Origin: Hujiaoplasma nucleasis
Lineage (GTDB): Bacteria; Bacillota_I; Bacilli_A; Izemoplasmatales; Hujiaoplasmataceae
Direction: 5' to 3'
Assembly (NCBI RefSeq): GCF_013745115.1
Contig: NZ_CP051151.1
Location: 1,364,001 to 1,428,000 of the forward strand
DNA: 64,000 nucleotides
Made by a program: the position numbers and the translations under genes. Under the pieces are notes generated by a model, which was not told the origin of the DNA, searched no databases, and saw nothing but the letters and a program-made list of their open reading frames with translations. Every line of letters begins with the position of its first letter. Position 1 is the stretch's first letter. This document shows, in pieces, positions 9,483 to 17,284 of the stretch.

Positions 9483-10889
9483 ATGGCACAAACTATGGAT
9501 AAAAAAACTGACTTAATATTAAATAAAAAGCCCATTTGGAAGGGTTTATTATACCTTTCATTTCCTGTCTTTTTAGTCAATATATTAAAAACATTACATG
9601 ATATTGTTGATGGGATATTTTTAGGAAGAGTTTCTGGTACTTTTATTGATGCTAATAATGAAATTGCCTCAATTGCGACAGCTATGCAAAGTGCTGTTTC
9701 ATTAACTTGGCCAATATTCTTTGTCTTTATTTCATTTGGTATGGGTTTGTCAGTTGCTGGTAATGCCTTGGTTGGTCAGTATGTTGGTAAAGGGGATTAT
9801 GTTAATGCAAAGAAATTTGCTAATAACACCTTATTTATAGCTTTGTTCTTGGGTGTTGTTTTTAATATGATATCTTTTATTTTCGCGCCACAAATATTAG
9901 CTACAGTGGCAGATAATGATAGAGTGTATGGTTATGCCATTACATATCTTCGAATTAGGTCTTTTGAGTTGCCAGTCTTGTTTATGTCTTTTGCATTTCA
10001 AGCCATTAGAAGGGCAACTGGTGATACTGTGACCCCTGTTATTATTAGTGCAGCTGGTTTGTTATTAAATATGATTTTGACACCAATATTGGTTTTAGAA
10101 TTAAATATGGGCGTTGCCGGAGCGGCTACTGCCACTGTGGTTGCACAAGTTGTTTTAATTCCTTGGATGGTCTATTATTTAATTAAACCTAAGACAGGTA
10201 TTTCAGTTAAATTTAAAATTAATCAATTAAATAAAGTTGTCATTAAAGATATCTTTAATATAGGTATACCTGCTTCTTTAGGTCAATCGATTCAAGCCAT
10301 TGGTTTTGTTGTATTGAATTTTACGATATTTTCATTAGGGCAAGAAGTTTCAGCGGCTTTCTATATTGGAAATAGAATCAATTCATTGGTTATGTTCCCA
10401 GTATCAGCCGTTTCAACTATAGTGGCTATATATATAGCTCAAAATGTTGGTGCAGGTAATGTTAGACGTGCCAAGGAAACTGTTAAACAAGGTATACTGC
10501 TTGGTGTGATTATGATGATTATTGGTGTAGCAATTATCTTGCCTTTTAGGGTGCCTATTGTTAAACTATTTAGTGAAGATGCTTTAGCTATTAAACATGC
10601 AGCGACTTATACTTTATATATAGGTATTGGTTTACCTTTAATGGCCTTGTTCCAAACATTCTTAAACACCTTCCAAGGTAGTGGAGAAACTAAATATTCA
10701 TTTATATTGGCTATTGTAAGATTATGGATTTTTAGGTTACCATTTGTTATGTTGGCCATGTATGTCTTTGATTTAGGAGCCATAGGTATTTGGTATTCAA
10801 TGTTGTTAAGTAATGTTTTAGCCGCAATACTTGGTACATATTTATATAGTAAAGTTAAATTTATACCAAAGACAAGGGAGGCAATTTAA
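9483..10889 (+). CDS. MATE family multidrug/organic cation exporter
   Basis: 468 aa from ATG 9483. A polytopic membrane protein with about 12 hydrophobic segments in two halves, each opening with the family pattern (KGLLYLSFPVFLVNILKTLHD at the start, then a second half near residue 250 with FNIGIPASLGQSIQAIG). MATE proteins expel cationic compounds in exchange for Na+ or H+; the substrate here is unknown. GAGGG (9473-9477) five bases upstream supports 9483 over the GTG at 9471, which lies inside the binding site. The last codon overlaps the next start (TAATG), so the two genes form an operon. Confidence 0.93.
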   Translation: MAQTMDKKTDLILNKKPIWKGLLYLSFPVFLVNILKTLHDIVDGIFLGRVSGTFIDANNEIASIATAMQSAVSLTWPIFFVFISFGMGLSVAGNALVGQYVGKGDYVNAKKFANNTLFIALFLGVVFNMISFIFAPQILATVADNDRVYGYAITYLRIRSFELPVLFMSFAFQAIRRATGDTVTPVIISAAGLLLNMILTPILVLELNMGVAGAATATVVAQVVLIPWMVYYLIKPKTGISVKFKINQLNKVVIKDIFNIGIPASLGQSIQAIGFVVLNFTIFSLGQEVSAAFYIGNRINSLVMFPVSAVSTIVAIYIAQNVGAGNVRRAKETVKQGILLGVIMMIIGVAIILPFRVPIVKLFSEDALAIKHAATYTLYIGIGLPLMALFQTFLNTFQGSGETKYSFILAIVRLWIFRLPFVMLAMYVFDLGAIGIWYSMLLSNVLAAILGTYLYSKVKFIPKTREAI

Positions 10890-12001
10890 TGAGAAATTTG
10901 GTTTTTCCAGATTATGATCATTCTTTATTAAGTATTTCATCTTCAATTTTAAAACATTATGGTATTGATTTTGCTTACAAAAGTATTGATTTATTAGATC
11001 AAAGATTAAGTAAAAATCCTAAGAATGTGATCTTTATCTTGGTCGATGCTTTAGGCAGTGAAATTTTAAAGAAACATCATGAAAAAGCCAGTTTTTTAGT
11101 GAAACAACAAAAGGATGTTTTAACGACTGTTTTTCCTTCAACAACCACTTCAGCGACAACAACAGCTTTAACAGGTTTACCACCTATTAGAACTGCTTGG
11201 ATTGGTTGGCAACAATTCATTAAAGAAGAAAAAGGACATGTTGTATTCTTCTTGAATTCTGATTATTATTATGAAACAAGAACTTATGATTATAATGTTT
11301 CTGATAAATATGTTAAAAATACTAAATTATATGAACTTATAGAATCAAAAAATAGTGATGTGTTCACACATGAAATTTTCCCTAAATTTAAACAAGAAGA
11401 GCATGATTCTTTTTCAAAGCAAGTAGGTACCTGTTTAAAACTTATCGAAGACGATCGAAAACACTTTATTTATATGTATTGGGACCAAGTGGATTCAAAA
11501 TTGCATGATTTTGGTACTGAATCTAAAGAAGTAGATGATGAAATTTCTCAAGTTAATGATGCTGTTAAACATTTGTTTGAATCTGTTGGAGATGATACGC
11601 TTATTGTTTTAACAGCTGATCATGGCCAAATTGATATTGAACCTGTGACAATTAATAAGTACACAGATTTATTATCTATGCTTAAAGAAAAACCCGCCAT
11701 AGAAGCAAGAGCGACTGCATTTTATGTAAATGAAGAGTTTATGGAAGACTTCCCTACTGTTTTTAATAAGCATTTTAAAGATAAATTCGTTTTGTATAAA
11801 AGTGAAGAATTAATAAAGATGGATTTATTTGGAGTAGGAGAGATCCACCCAAGATTTAAAGAGTATATTGGCGATTATTTTTCTATAGCTATTGATAAAT
11901 ATGCATTTCACTTATCAGATAAACCAGCTCATAAAGCAACACACGCTGGTTTAACTAAAGATGAAATGTTAATTCCATTGATTATGAATGACTCAAACTA
12001 G
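10889..12001 (+). CDS. Alkaline-phosphatase-superfamily phosphodiesterase
   Basis: 370 aa, no signal peptide. The metal-site pattern of nucleotide pyrophosphatase/phosphodiesterases is visible: FILVDALGSE (first Asp, about 50-59), the nucleophile-bearing TTVFPSTTTSATTTALTGLP, a YWDQVDSKLHDFG segment and LTADHGQ near 230, and a final HAGLTKDE histidine near 352. The enzyme likely hydrolyses a phosphodiester or nucleotide substrate in the cytoplasm; the substrate is not evident. Translation is coupled to the MATE gene by a one-base overlap. Confidence 0.85.
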   Translation: MRNLVFPDYDHSLLSISSSILKHYGIDFAYKSIDLLDQRLSKNPKNVIFILVDALGSEILKKHHEKASFLVKQQKDVLTTVFPSTTTSATTTALTGLPPIRTAWIGWQQFIKEEKGHVVFFLNSDYYYETRTYDYNVSDKYVKNTKLYELIESKNSDVFTHEIFPKFKQEEHDSFSKQVGTCLKLIEDDRKHFIYMYWDQVDSKLHDFGTESKEVDDEISQVNDAVKHLFESVGDDTLIVLTADHGQIDIEPVTINKYTDLLSMLKEKPAIEARATAFYVNEEFMEDFPTVFNKHFKDKFVLYKSEELIKMDLFGVGEIHPRFKEYIGDYFSIAIDKYAFHLSDKPAHKATHAGLTKDEMLIPLIMNDSN

Positions 12002-12021
12002 GCTATACAGCCTAGTTTGAG
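11992..12021 (+). terminator. Strong hairpin overlapping a stop codon
   Basis: A perfect 13-bp stem (CTCAAACTAGGCT at 11992-12004 against its complement at 12009-12021) with loop ATAC. The stop codon TAG (11999-12001) lies in the left arm. The downstream tract ATTGTATTTT is only partly T-rich, so termination is likely but not certain. Confidence 0.7.
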
Positions 12022-12062
12022 ATTGTATTTTAAAAAAAATATAAGATTAAGAACATTTTATC

Positions 12063-12091
12063 TTGTATTTTTAAAATCCATTTGTTATAAT
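12063..12091 (+). promoter_or_regulatory. Promoter of tRNA-Tyr
   Basis: TTGTAT (12063-12068), 17 bases, TATAAT (12086-12091), 19 bases before the tRNA. Confidence 0.75.
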
Positions 12092-12110
12092 GTAATAGCG
12101 TAAAAAACAC

Positions 12111-12195
12111 GGAGGGGTAGCGAAGTGGCTAAACGCGGCAGACTGTAAATCTGCTCCCTACGGGTTCGGCGGTTCGAAACCGTCCCCCTCCACCA
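12111..12195 (+). tRNA. tRNA-Tyr (GTA), attachment site of an island
   Basis: Class II tRNA of 85 nt with acceptor GGAGGGG/CCCCTCC, anticodon GTA within CAGACTGTAAATCTG, a long variable arm, and encoded CCA. Its 3' part (from 12141) recurs at 19424-19479, which marks this gene as the left boundary of an integrated island. Confidence 0.97.
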
Positions 12196-12196
12196 T
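12141..12196 (+). repeat. attL-like direct repeat within tRNA-Tyr
   Basis: Bases 12141-12180 equal 19424-19463, then one mismatch (C12181 against T19464), then 12182-12196 equal 19465-19479. It starts in the anticodon stem and runs through CCA. Confidence 0.85.
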
Positions 12197-12206
12197 CTTT
12201 TAAATG

Positions 12207-12230
12207 ATCAGCTTATGGCTGATTTTTTTT
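12207..12230 (+). terminator. Intrinsic terminator after tRNA-Tyr
   Basis: ATCAGC / GCTGAT stem (12207-12212 and 12218-12223), loop TTATG, then eight T (counting the stem T). The stem resembles that of the terminator behind the right repeat (19490-19512). Confidence 0.88.
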
Positions 12231-12409
12231 ATGGAATCAAAGACAAGATTAAAAGAAATTAGAGAAAAAACAGGGATTCACAATGAGTAGTAGCAAGAAA
12301 AATAAACGTAGACTAATCTCAGATTTCAAGATATGAGAAAGGAATGTCAATGACTGATGATGATATAAAAAAAATTATAAGTTCACTCAAAGTGAGTGAC
12401 TTTTTTTGA
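12231..12409 (+). pseudogene. Degraded XRE-family helix-turn-helix regulator
   Basis: Two pieces in different frames together resemble a short Cro/CI-type regulator. From ATG 12231 the peptide reads ESKTRLKEIREKTG and stops after 19 codons at TAG. From 12317, in another frame, it reads SQISRYEKGMSMTDDDIKK and ends in SDFF at TGA 12409. The ISRYEKG box is typical of the recognition helix end in XRE proteins. The middle of the helix-turn-helix is missing or scrambled. It was probably the regulator of the island; no functional product is expected. Confidence 0.6.
12383..12407 (+). terminator. Intrinsic terminator overlapping the end of the XRE remnant
   Basis: TCACTC (12383-12388) / GAGTGA (12394-12399), followed by a C and seven T. 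Confidence 0.65.
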
Positions 12410-12528
12410 TAGAATCATTTTTATAATAGAATATAGTTATTTTCAATTATGACTTCTATTCTTTTTTGTAACCTGTCCTCAAAATTTTTTTAATCAGCCC
12501 AAATTATCATGGAACTTTGTATTGAGTT

Positions 12529-13054
12529 ACAAATATATTTGGAGATATCACACATATTATTGATTCAGCTGGTTCTTTAATGGTAGAATATCAGTATGAT
12601 GCATATGGTAATACTATTTATGAATATGATTCGGGATTAGGCTTATCAGAGATTAATCCATATAGATATCGTGGATTTAGGTATGACAACGATATTGGTT
12701 TGTATTATTTACAATCAAGATATTATAATCCGGAAACAGGTCGATTTATTAATGCAGATGGTATAGTCCAATCAAGCGATACAATCCTTGGATTAAATAT
12801 GTATTCATATGCAGAAAACAACCCTGTAATGAATATGGATCCTACAGGATATAATTGTGTTTATCAAGATGTGGATGGCGATGGAGATTTCTTTGATCAA
12901 GATGGTGGTCCATGTGGTGGTAGAGGCATGGGAACTTCACAGCATTTAAGTTCAGGTGGGGTATCAGCTTCTGTGAATGATGTCTATAGCACAGGTTATA
13001 ATTCTGGTATGGGGAACATGATATCAAGTCATGGACCTACTAGTCATTGGATGA
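12529..13054 (+). repeat. 526-bp direct repeat, copy 1 (Rhs core end plus linker)
   Basis: Nearly identical to 14113-14638 at a constant offset of 1584 bases. The match begins at ACAAATATATTTGGAG and stops sharply after TTGGATGA, exactly where the two toxin tips diverge. It encodes the last YD-type repeats, the DPTGY core border and a glycine-rich linker. Confidence 0.9.
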
Positions 13055-13371
13055 ACGGGGTATATTCTTATGGGAATGAGTACCCTGTTGGGGAACCAGT
13101 TTTAAAGCCAGCTTCTAGTAACAATGCTAGGACAGAACCAAGTAATTTAATTGAAAAATTACATATGGAACAGGTAAAGAGAGATCCTTTTATTAAGTAT
13201 AATGATATTGAAAAATTAGATATTGATTTGACAGATAATAGGTGGAGAGGCGTGAATGGTTGGAATAAATATCAGAGCGTTTTTAGTTCAGAAACAGGAT
13301 ATGTATCAGTAATACATTTTAATTATAATCATATAACTGATATGTATGGAGATTTTAAGTTCACAAGATAA
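12580..13371 (+). CDS. Headless Rhs/YD-repeat C-terminal toxin cassette 1
   Basis: 263 aa from ATG 12580. Residues 1-90 are the end of an Rhs/WapA core (EYQYDAYGNT, then GLYYLQSRYYNPETGRFI, then PVMNMDPTGY), followed by a glycine/serine-rich linker to about residue 157, then a unique tip with DLTDNRWRGVNGW and a final DFKF. Tips of this layout (an RW...GW core with a C-terminal DFKF) occur at the ends of polymorphic toxins; their activity is not known to me. There is no signal peptide, no secretion domain and no ribosome binding site before the ATG, and the frame stays open only back to 12526, so it is a displaced cassette and probably silent. An immunity gene follows 23 bases later. Confidence 0.75.
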   Translation: MVEYQYDAYGNTIYEYDSGLGLSEINPYRYRGFRYDNDIGLYYLQSRYYNPETGRFINADGIVQSSDTILGLNMYSYAENNPVMNMDPTGYNCVYQDVDGDGDFFDQDGGPCGGRGMGTSQHLSSGGVSASVNDVYSTGYNSGMGNMISSHGPTSHWMNGVYSYGNEYPVGEPVLKPASSNNARTEPSNLIEKLHMEQVKRDPFIKYNDIEKLDIDLTDNRWRGVNGWNKYQSVFSSETGYVSVIHFNYNHITDMYGDFKFTR

Positions 13372-13394
13372 CTCATGTTTAAGGAGAATTTATT

Positions 13395-13784
13395 ATGAAG
13401 GTTAGATGTATAAAAGTAATGAGTGACGTAGACAATGATTTAGTATTAGATACAAATGGTAAATTAACTAGGGTAAATTACTCAAACGAGATTGTTGTTG
13501 GACATACATATAATGTATATGCCATTTTAGATAGTGTTTGTAATAAAAAGTATTTGATTTATTCTGGTCAATTAATTCACTTTATACATTCGGAATGTTT
13601 TGAATTGATTGAATCAAAGATTCCTAATAATTGGATAGAGAAGGATTTAAGAATAAATAATAGAATGTATCATTTGATAGGATATGAGTTACTTGTAAAT
13701 GATAGTGATCATTATGATAATCTTTTACTGAATGATTCTGAAGCTTTGATGAGATTTTTTAAAGAGAATAATTTATTTAAATAA
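13395..13784 (+). CDS. Putative immunity protein of cassette 1
   Basis: 129 aa, cytoplasmic, with a strong binding site (AAGGAG, 13381-13386). Position directly behind a toxin tip is the main argument for an immunity role. Residues 42-103 (YAIL ... NWIEKDLRI ... YHLIGY) align by eye with residues 148-205 of the 248-aa protein at 15519, so the two share a domain. I do not recognise a named family. Unlike the toxin cassette, this gene has everything needed for translation, as expected if protection is retained while the toxin is silent. Confidence 0.6.
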   Translation: MKVRCIKVMSDVDNDLVLDTNGKLTRVNYSNEIVVGHTYNVYAILDSVCNKKYLIYSGQLIHFIHSECFELIESKIPNNWIEKDLRINNRMYHLIGYELLVNDSDHYDNLLLNDSEALMRFFKENNLFK

Positions 13785-13968
13785 TAATTAATCTGCTAGA
13801 TTCATATAGAAATTAGTTTTAAGCATTAATTTATTAATTGTTGATAGCAGAACTACAGAATCAAATATCACATTTACATGGGAAGGAAGAAGCTTAACTG
13901 GTTATTCAACTGATACTTCAAACATTAGTTTCACATATAATCAGTTTGATATAAGAAATTCTAAAACA

Positions 13969-14937
13969 GTGGATGGTGTTTTAACCAAATACTATTTAGA
14001 TGGCTATAAAGTTTTACTTGAAAAAACAGGTTCAAACACGATAAGATACACATATGATATTGATGGTACTTTGATTTCATTTAACCATAATGGCACAGAG
14101 TATTATTATGTCACAAATATATTTGGAGATATCACACATATTATTGATTCAGCTGGTTCTTTAATGGTAGAATATCAGTATGATGCATATGGTAATACTA
14201 TTTATGAGTATGATTCGGGATTAGGCTTATCAGAGATTAATCCCTATAGATATCGTGGATTTAGGTATGACAACGATATTGGTTTGTACTATTTACAATC
14301 AAGATATTATAATCCTGAAACAGGACGGTTTATTAATGCAGATGGTATAGTCCAATCAAGTGATACAATCCTTGGATTAAATATGTATTCATATGCAGAA
14401 AACAACCCTGTAATGAATATGGACCCTACAGGATATAATTGTGTTTATCAAGATGTGGACGGCGATGGAGATTTCTTTGATCAAGATGGTGGTCCATGTG
14501 GTGGTAGAGGCATGGGGACTTCACAGCATCTAATTTCGGGTGGGGCATCAGCTTCTGTGAATGATGTCTATAGCACAGGTTATAATTCTGGTATGGGGAA
14601 CATGATATCAAGTCATGGACCTACTAGTCATTGGATGATAGGAAATATTGTTCATGGCAGTGTATCTCAAACTAATAGTAACTATGTTTTACATTTACCC
14701 GAAAATCCTAGTGATTATAATCCTGAAAATCTTGTTCGATTGGAAATAGATGGGAATAAGGGAAAAATAGTTAAATGGGGTAAAACTGTTTCGGGTAGAT
14801 TTCAAAGTGTTTATGAATTTCATGAAGATCCAAAATTTGGAAATCATTACCATTATTTTTCCAATGGTGTGAAACAGTCATGGGCTATGGACCCATATGG
14901 GCATTTGTATCCAGGATACTATTACGTTGGGTGGTGA
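13969..14937 (+). CDS. Headless Rhs/YD-repeat C-terminal toxin cassette 2
   Basis: 322 aa from GTG 13969, but Rhs-like coding extends in the same frame back to about 13843 (TESNITFTWEGRS and so on), where homology simply begins. The core (TKYYLDGYKVL, RYTYDIDGT, then the copy-2 repeat through DPTGY) is intact, followed by the shared linker and a unique tip of about 100 residues rich in Tyr, His and Asn (FHEDPKFGNHYHYFSNGVKQ). The tip activity is unknown; the histidine cluster could suit a nuclease, but that is only a guess. There is no ribosome binding site or signal peptide. An immunity gene starts five bases after the stop. Confidence 0.72.
   Translation: MDGVLTKYYLDGYKVLLEKTGSNTIRYTYDIDGTLISFNHNGTEYYYVTNIFGDITHIIDSAGSLMVEYQYDAYGNTIYEYDSGLGLSEINPYRYRGFRYDNDIGLYYLQSRYYNPETGRFINADGIVQSSDTILGLNMYSYAENNPVMNMDPTGYNCVYQDVDGDGDFFDQDGGPCGGRGMGTSQHLISGGASASVNDVYSTGYNSGMGNMISSHGPTSHWMIGNIVHGSVSQTNSNYVLHLPENPSDYNPENLVRLEIDGNKGKIVKWGKTVSGRFQSVYEFHEDPKFGNHYHYFSNGVKQSWAMDPYGHLYPGYYYVGW
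14113..14638 (+). repeat. 526-bp direct repeat, copy 2
   Basis: Partner of 12529-13054. Homologous recombination between the copies would delete cassette 1's tip and its immunity gene, or swap the toxin tip on a shared core. Confidence 0.9.
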
Positions 14938-14942
14938 GAAAA

Positions 14943-15272
14943 ATGAAAAAAATAGAGAAATTGTCCGAAAAGGAAATAGGCATGCCTTATTCTCATGATA
15001 TAATTGTGAATTGTTTTGCCCATAATATTGAGGAAAAGAAAGTCGTTATGGATATTGATTTAATTGTTGCCTATAAAGAGAAAAGATTTGTTAAATATAT
15101 TTTTATTGAAGTAGCTAATGTAATATATAGGAAAACTGATCCTTGGGGGGGAGATGCTTCATTAAATGGGGTTGATATTTTCCGTGTAGATGAAGGCTAT
15201 CAATTTGAGTTTTTATTCAATAGTGGCTCGACCATAAAATTTAAATGTAAGAATTTTTCATTTATGCTTTAA
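14943..15272 (+). CDS. Putative immunity protein of cassette 2
   Basis: 109 aa from ATG 14943, preceded by GGGTGGTGAG (14929-14938), which overlaps the toxin stop. A longer in-frame opening at 14880 would read through the toxin's last codons and is not supported. The sequence is acidic-to-neutral and soluble, with a Trp-Gly-Gly turn near the middle (DPWGGDASLNGVDIF). No family is recognised; the immunity assignment rests on position and size. Confidence 0.55.
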   Translation: MKKIEKLSEKEIGMPYSHDIIVNCFAHNIEEKKVVMDIDLIVAYKEKRFVKYIFIEVANVIYRKTDPWGGDASLNGVDIFRVDEGYQFEFLFNSGSTIKFKCKNFSFML

Positions 15273-15437
15273 AATAACTAATTGTTTGGCAGCCATTTTT
15301 TTTAGGATAGTTATAAAAAATAAATTTATTTTCTCTCAAAAATAATAATCCCATTGGGAATGCAGATTAAATGGGGTAGATTGTTGTTAAAAGGAACATA
15401 GAATTCAGTTATGTTGTATTATTTATTGTATTGTCTT

Positions 15438-15464
15438 TTGACAAGTTGTAATCAATGATATAGG
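15438..15464 (+). promoter_or_regulatory. Possible promoter of the fused immunity gene
   Basis: TTGACA (15438-15443), 15 bases, TATAGG (15459-15464). The -35 is perfect, the spacing short and the -10 poor. The 246 bases before the 15519 gene hold no toxin reading frame. Confidence 0.4.
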
Positions 15465-15518
15465 TTGGATACATACTACATACCCAATTTAATAAAGAAA
15501 ATTATGAGGTGAGAATGT

Positions 15519-16265
15519 ATGATATATGAACAATTTGTAAACTTTGTAGATTATGTTCTTGTTTGGTTATCAAACAGAGAAGAGTTAAACAAAAATAAAA
15601 TATTAGACATTAGAGACCATATTATTTATGGTGAACCAGGAGTTTCTCTTCATATTGCAATGTTTTTTTTCAAGAAAAATAAGATCATGATTTCTAAAGG
15701 GGATTATCAAGTTTTTAAAAAATATATAGAAGATATGACTGATTTAAAAAAGAAGTATGAAGATTATTTTGATAAGTTTGTAGACGATAGCAATGAAGAA
15801 AAACAAATTTTTAAGCATGAAAAATTCAATTCAATCAAGAGAAGTTATGGTATTTTTGAAGATTTAATAAAAAAAGAAGATATTCTTTGTGGTCATTCTT
15901 TGTTTTCATATAAGGTATATAACCAATATATTTGTGATGCGGACAAGTTATATTACATTTACGCTATACTAAAGACAGATAAAACACGATACTATTTAGT
16001 GAAAGTAAAACATATTCTTATATTTTTGCCGAGTGAAACGTTTGAAATGAAAGATGATATACTTCCAGAGCAATGGATTGAAACAAAAGTAACTATTCAT
16101 TCAAATAAATATAAATTAATTGGTTACAAACCTTTCGTGGATGACTTTAGAATAATTAACCGTACTAATTCTAGTTTTTCCGATATTAATCTAGATAGAT
16201 ATAAAAGACGTAACATTAAAGAGTTAGATACAGATTATTATAATTTGATTCATTTTATCAAATAG
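15519..16265 (+). CDS. Two-domain putative immunity protein
   Basis: 248 aa. Residues 1-75 resemble MafI-type immunity proteins (ILDIRDHIIYGEPGVSL followed by a helix ending in YQVFKKYIEDM). Residues 148-205 align by eye with the cassette-1 immunity protein (YAIL, SETFE, PEQWIETKV, YKLIGY). The charged stretch between (75-130) looks like a linker. It has a good binding site (GAGGTGAG) and no adjacent toxin. It may be a fused orphan protecting against two toxin types. Both domain assignments are from reading, not searching; the similarity of the C-terminal part to its neighbour is the firmer one. Confidence 0.55.
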   Translation: MIYEQFVNFVDYVLVWLSNREELNKNKILDIRDHIIYGEPGVSLHIAMFFFKKNKIMISKGDYQVFKKYIEDMTDLKKKYEDYFDKFVDDSNEEKQIFKHEKFNSIKRSYGIFEDLIKKEDILCGHSLFSYKVYNQYICDADKLYYIYAILKTDKTRYYLVKVKHILIFLPSETFEMKDDILPEQWIETKVTIHSNKYKLIGYKPFVDDFRIINRTNSSFSDINLDRYKRRNIKELDTDYYNLIHFIK

Positions 16266-17284
16266 ATTACACATGTCAAAAATTAGTCATTTAAGTAAGA
16301 AACTTTTTCGTTAACTTCAGCAATCCATATATAGTGTTTATAATCGGAGCTATCAAAATAAAGAAAAACTCGTTTAATAAAAAGAAAAGAAACTTTTGTA
16401 CAATAATAAGTATGGAAGTTTTTTTATGTCAAGTGTCAGAAGACAGAGAAGATAACACTAGAAAAAAGAAGTGAAGAAGTGTGATGATAATTTAATTAAT
16501 GGTTAATCATATAATAATTTTCACAATAAATATGATTATGGTAAAATAACGGTCGAATCAAGGTTAAGAATTAATAAATGAGATTGTGATTAGGATTTAA
16601 TGAATAATGGTTAACCTAGGTAAGACAATGTTGGTAACATGGAACGTTTTGAAACCTTAAAAAGACCGCTCGATATTTAAAAGAAGAGAAACCTGGCAAT
16701 AGCTAAAATTCAAAAAAAGATATTGAATCGAGCATAAATATAATAATGGTGTATAAGCAAGCCCTCTTTTTAGCTTTATATTATATAATTGATTAAAAAT
16801 ATGATATATAGGTTATTGCAAAAAACTTTTATTCATATAATACACCGTATCGGGCAGCTCAACTTATGAAATAAAAGCAAATCTATGATTTGCCAACCTT
16901 AATAATTAAATTTAATCCTTATTAGGCTTTGCTTGACAAAGCCGAAGAAGAAATCACTTGTGATGACAGACCGACAACTTGTTGGCGGTCCAAATCTCCA
17001 AAAAAAATACAAAAATTTTGTATAATGATTCCTGAAGAAGCATCGCTTCATCAAATATAGAATACATCTAATATAAGAAACGATTATAATACCAATATAG
17101 AACTACGGTTTTTATATATATCACCTACGTAAAACTAGCATCACTTACGATTAATTGCATTATCACCTACGAAAAGTAGGGGTTTAAACCAAAAAAAAGA
17201 TGAATCAAGTTATGATCCATCTTCAGAAGAGAGAAAAACTATATTACGAAAGACCCATGGGAGGAATCATGGGTTCTTTTCTAT
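16266..17284. other. Non-coding kilobase rich in hairpins and short repeats
   Basis: No believable gene on either strand. Structures seen: an inverted pair GCTCGA (16668-16673) / TCGAGC (16728-16733); a hairpin GGCTTTG-CTTGA-CAAAGCC (16925-16943); ATCAC/GTGAT (16951-16962); an imperfect hairpin GACCG...CGGTC (about 16966-16987); GAAGC-ATC-GCTTC near 17035; three ATCACYTACG motifs between 17120 and 17171; CCTAC/GTAGG (17166-17180); and a palindrome GGTTTAAACC (17181-17190). It resembles a replication or packaging region of a small phage or plasmid, but no initiator is recognised. Confidence 0.45.
17253..17274. terminator. Hairpin downstream of the minus-strand island operon
   Basis: ACCCATG (17253-17259) / CATGGGT (17268-17274), about 10 bases beyond the stop of the 309-aa gene. 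On the minus strand the following tract is CTTTCG, so termination would be weak; on the plus strand it is TCTTTTCT. Confidence 0.5.

Noticed and set aside
12842-14611. Two similar 61-codon minus-strand frames opposite the Rhs linkers (12842-13027 and 14426-14611)
   Set aside because: Their likeness to each other comes from the 526-bp DNA repeat; they lack start signals and oppose the real coding frame.
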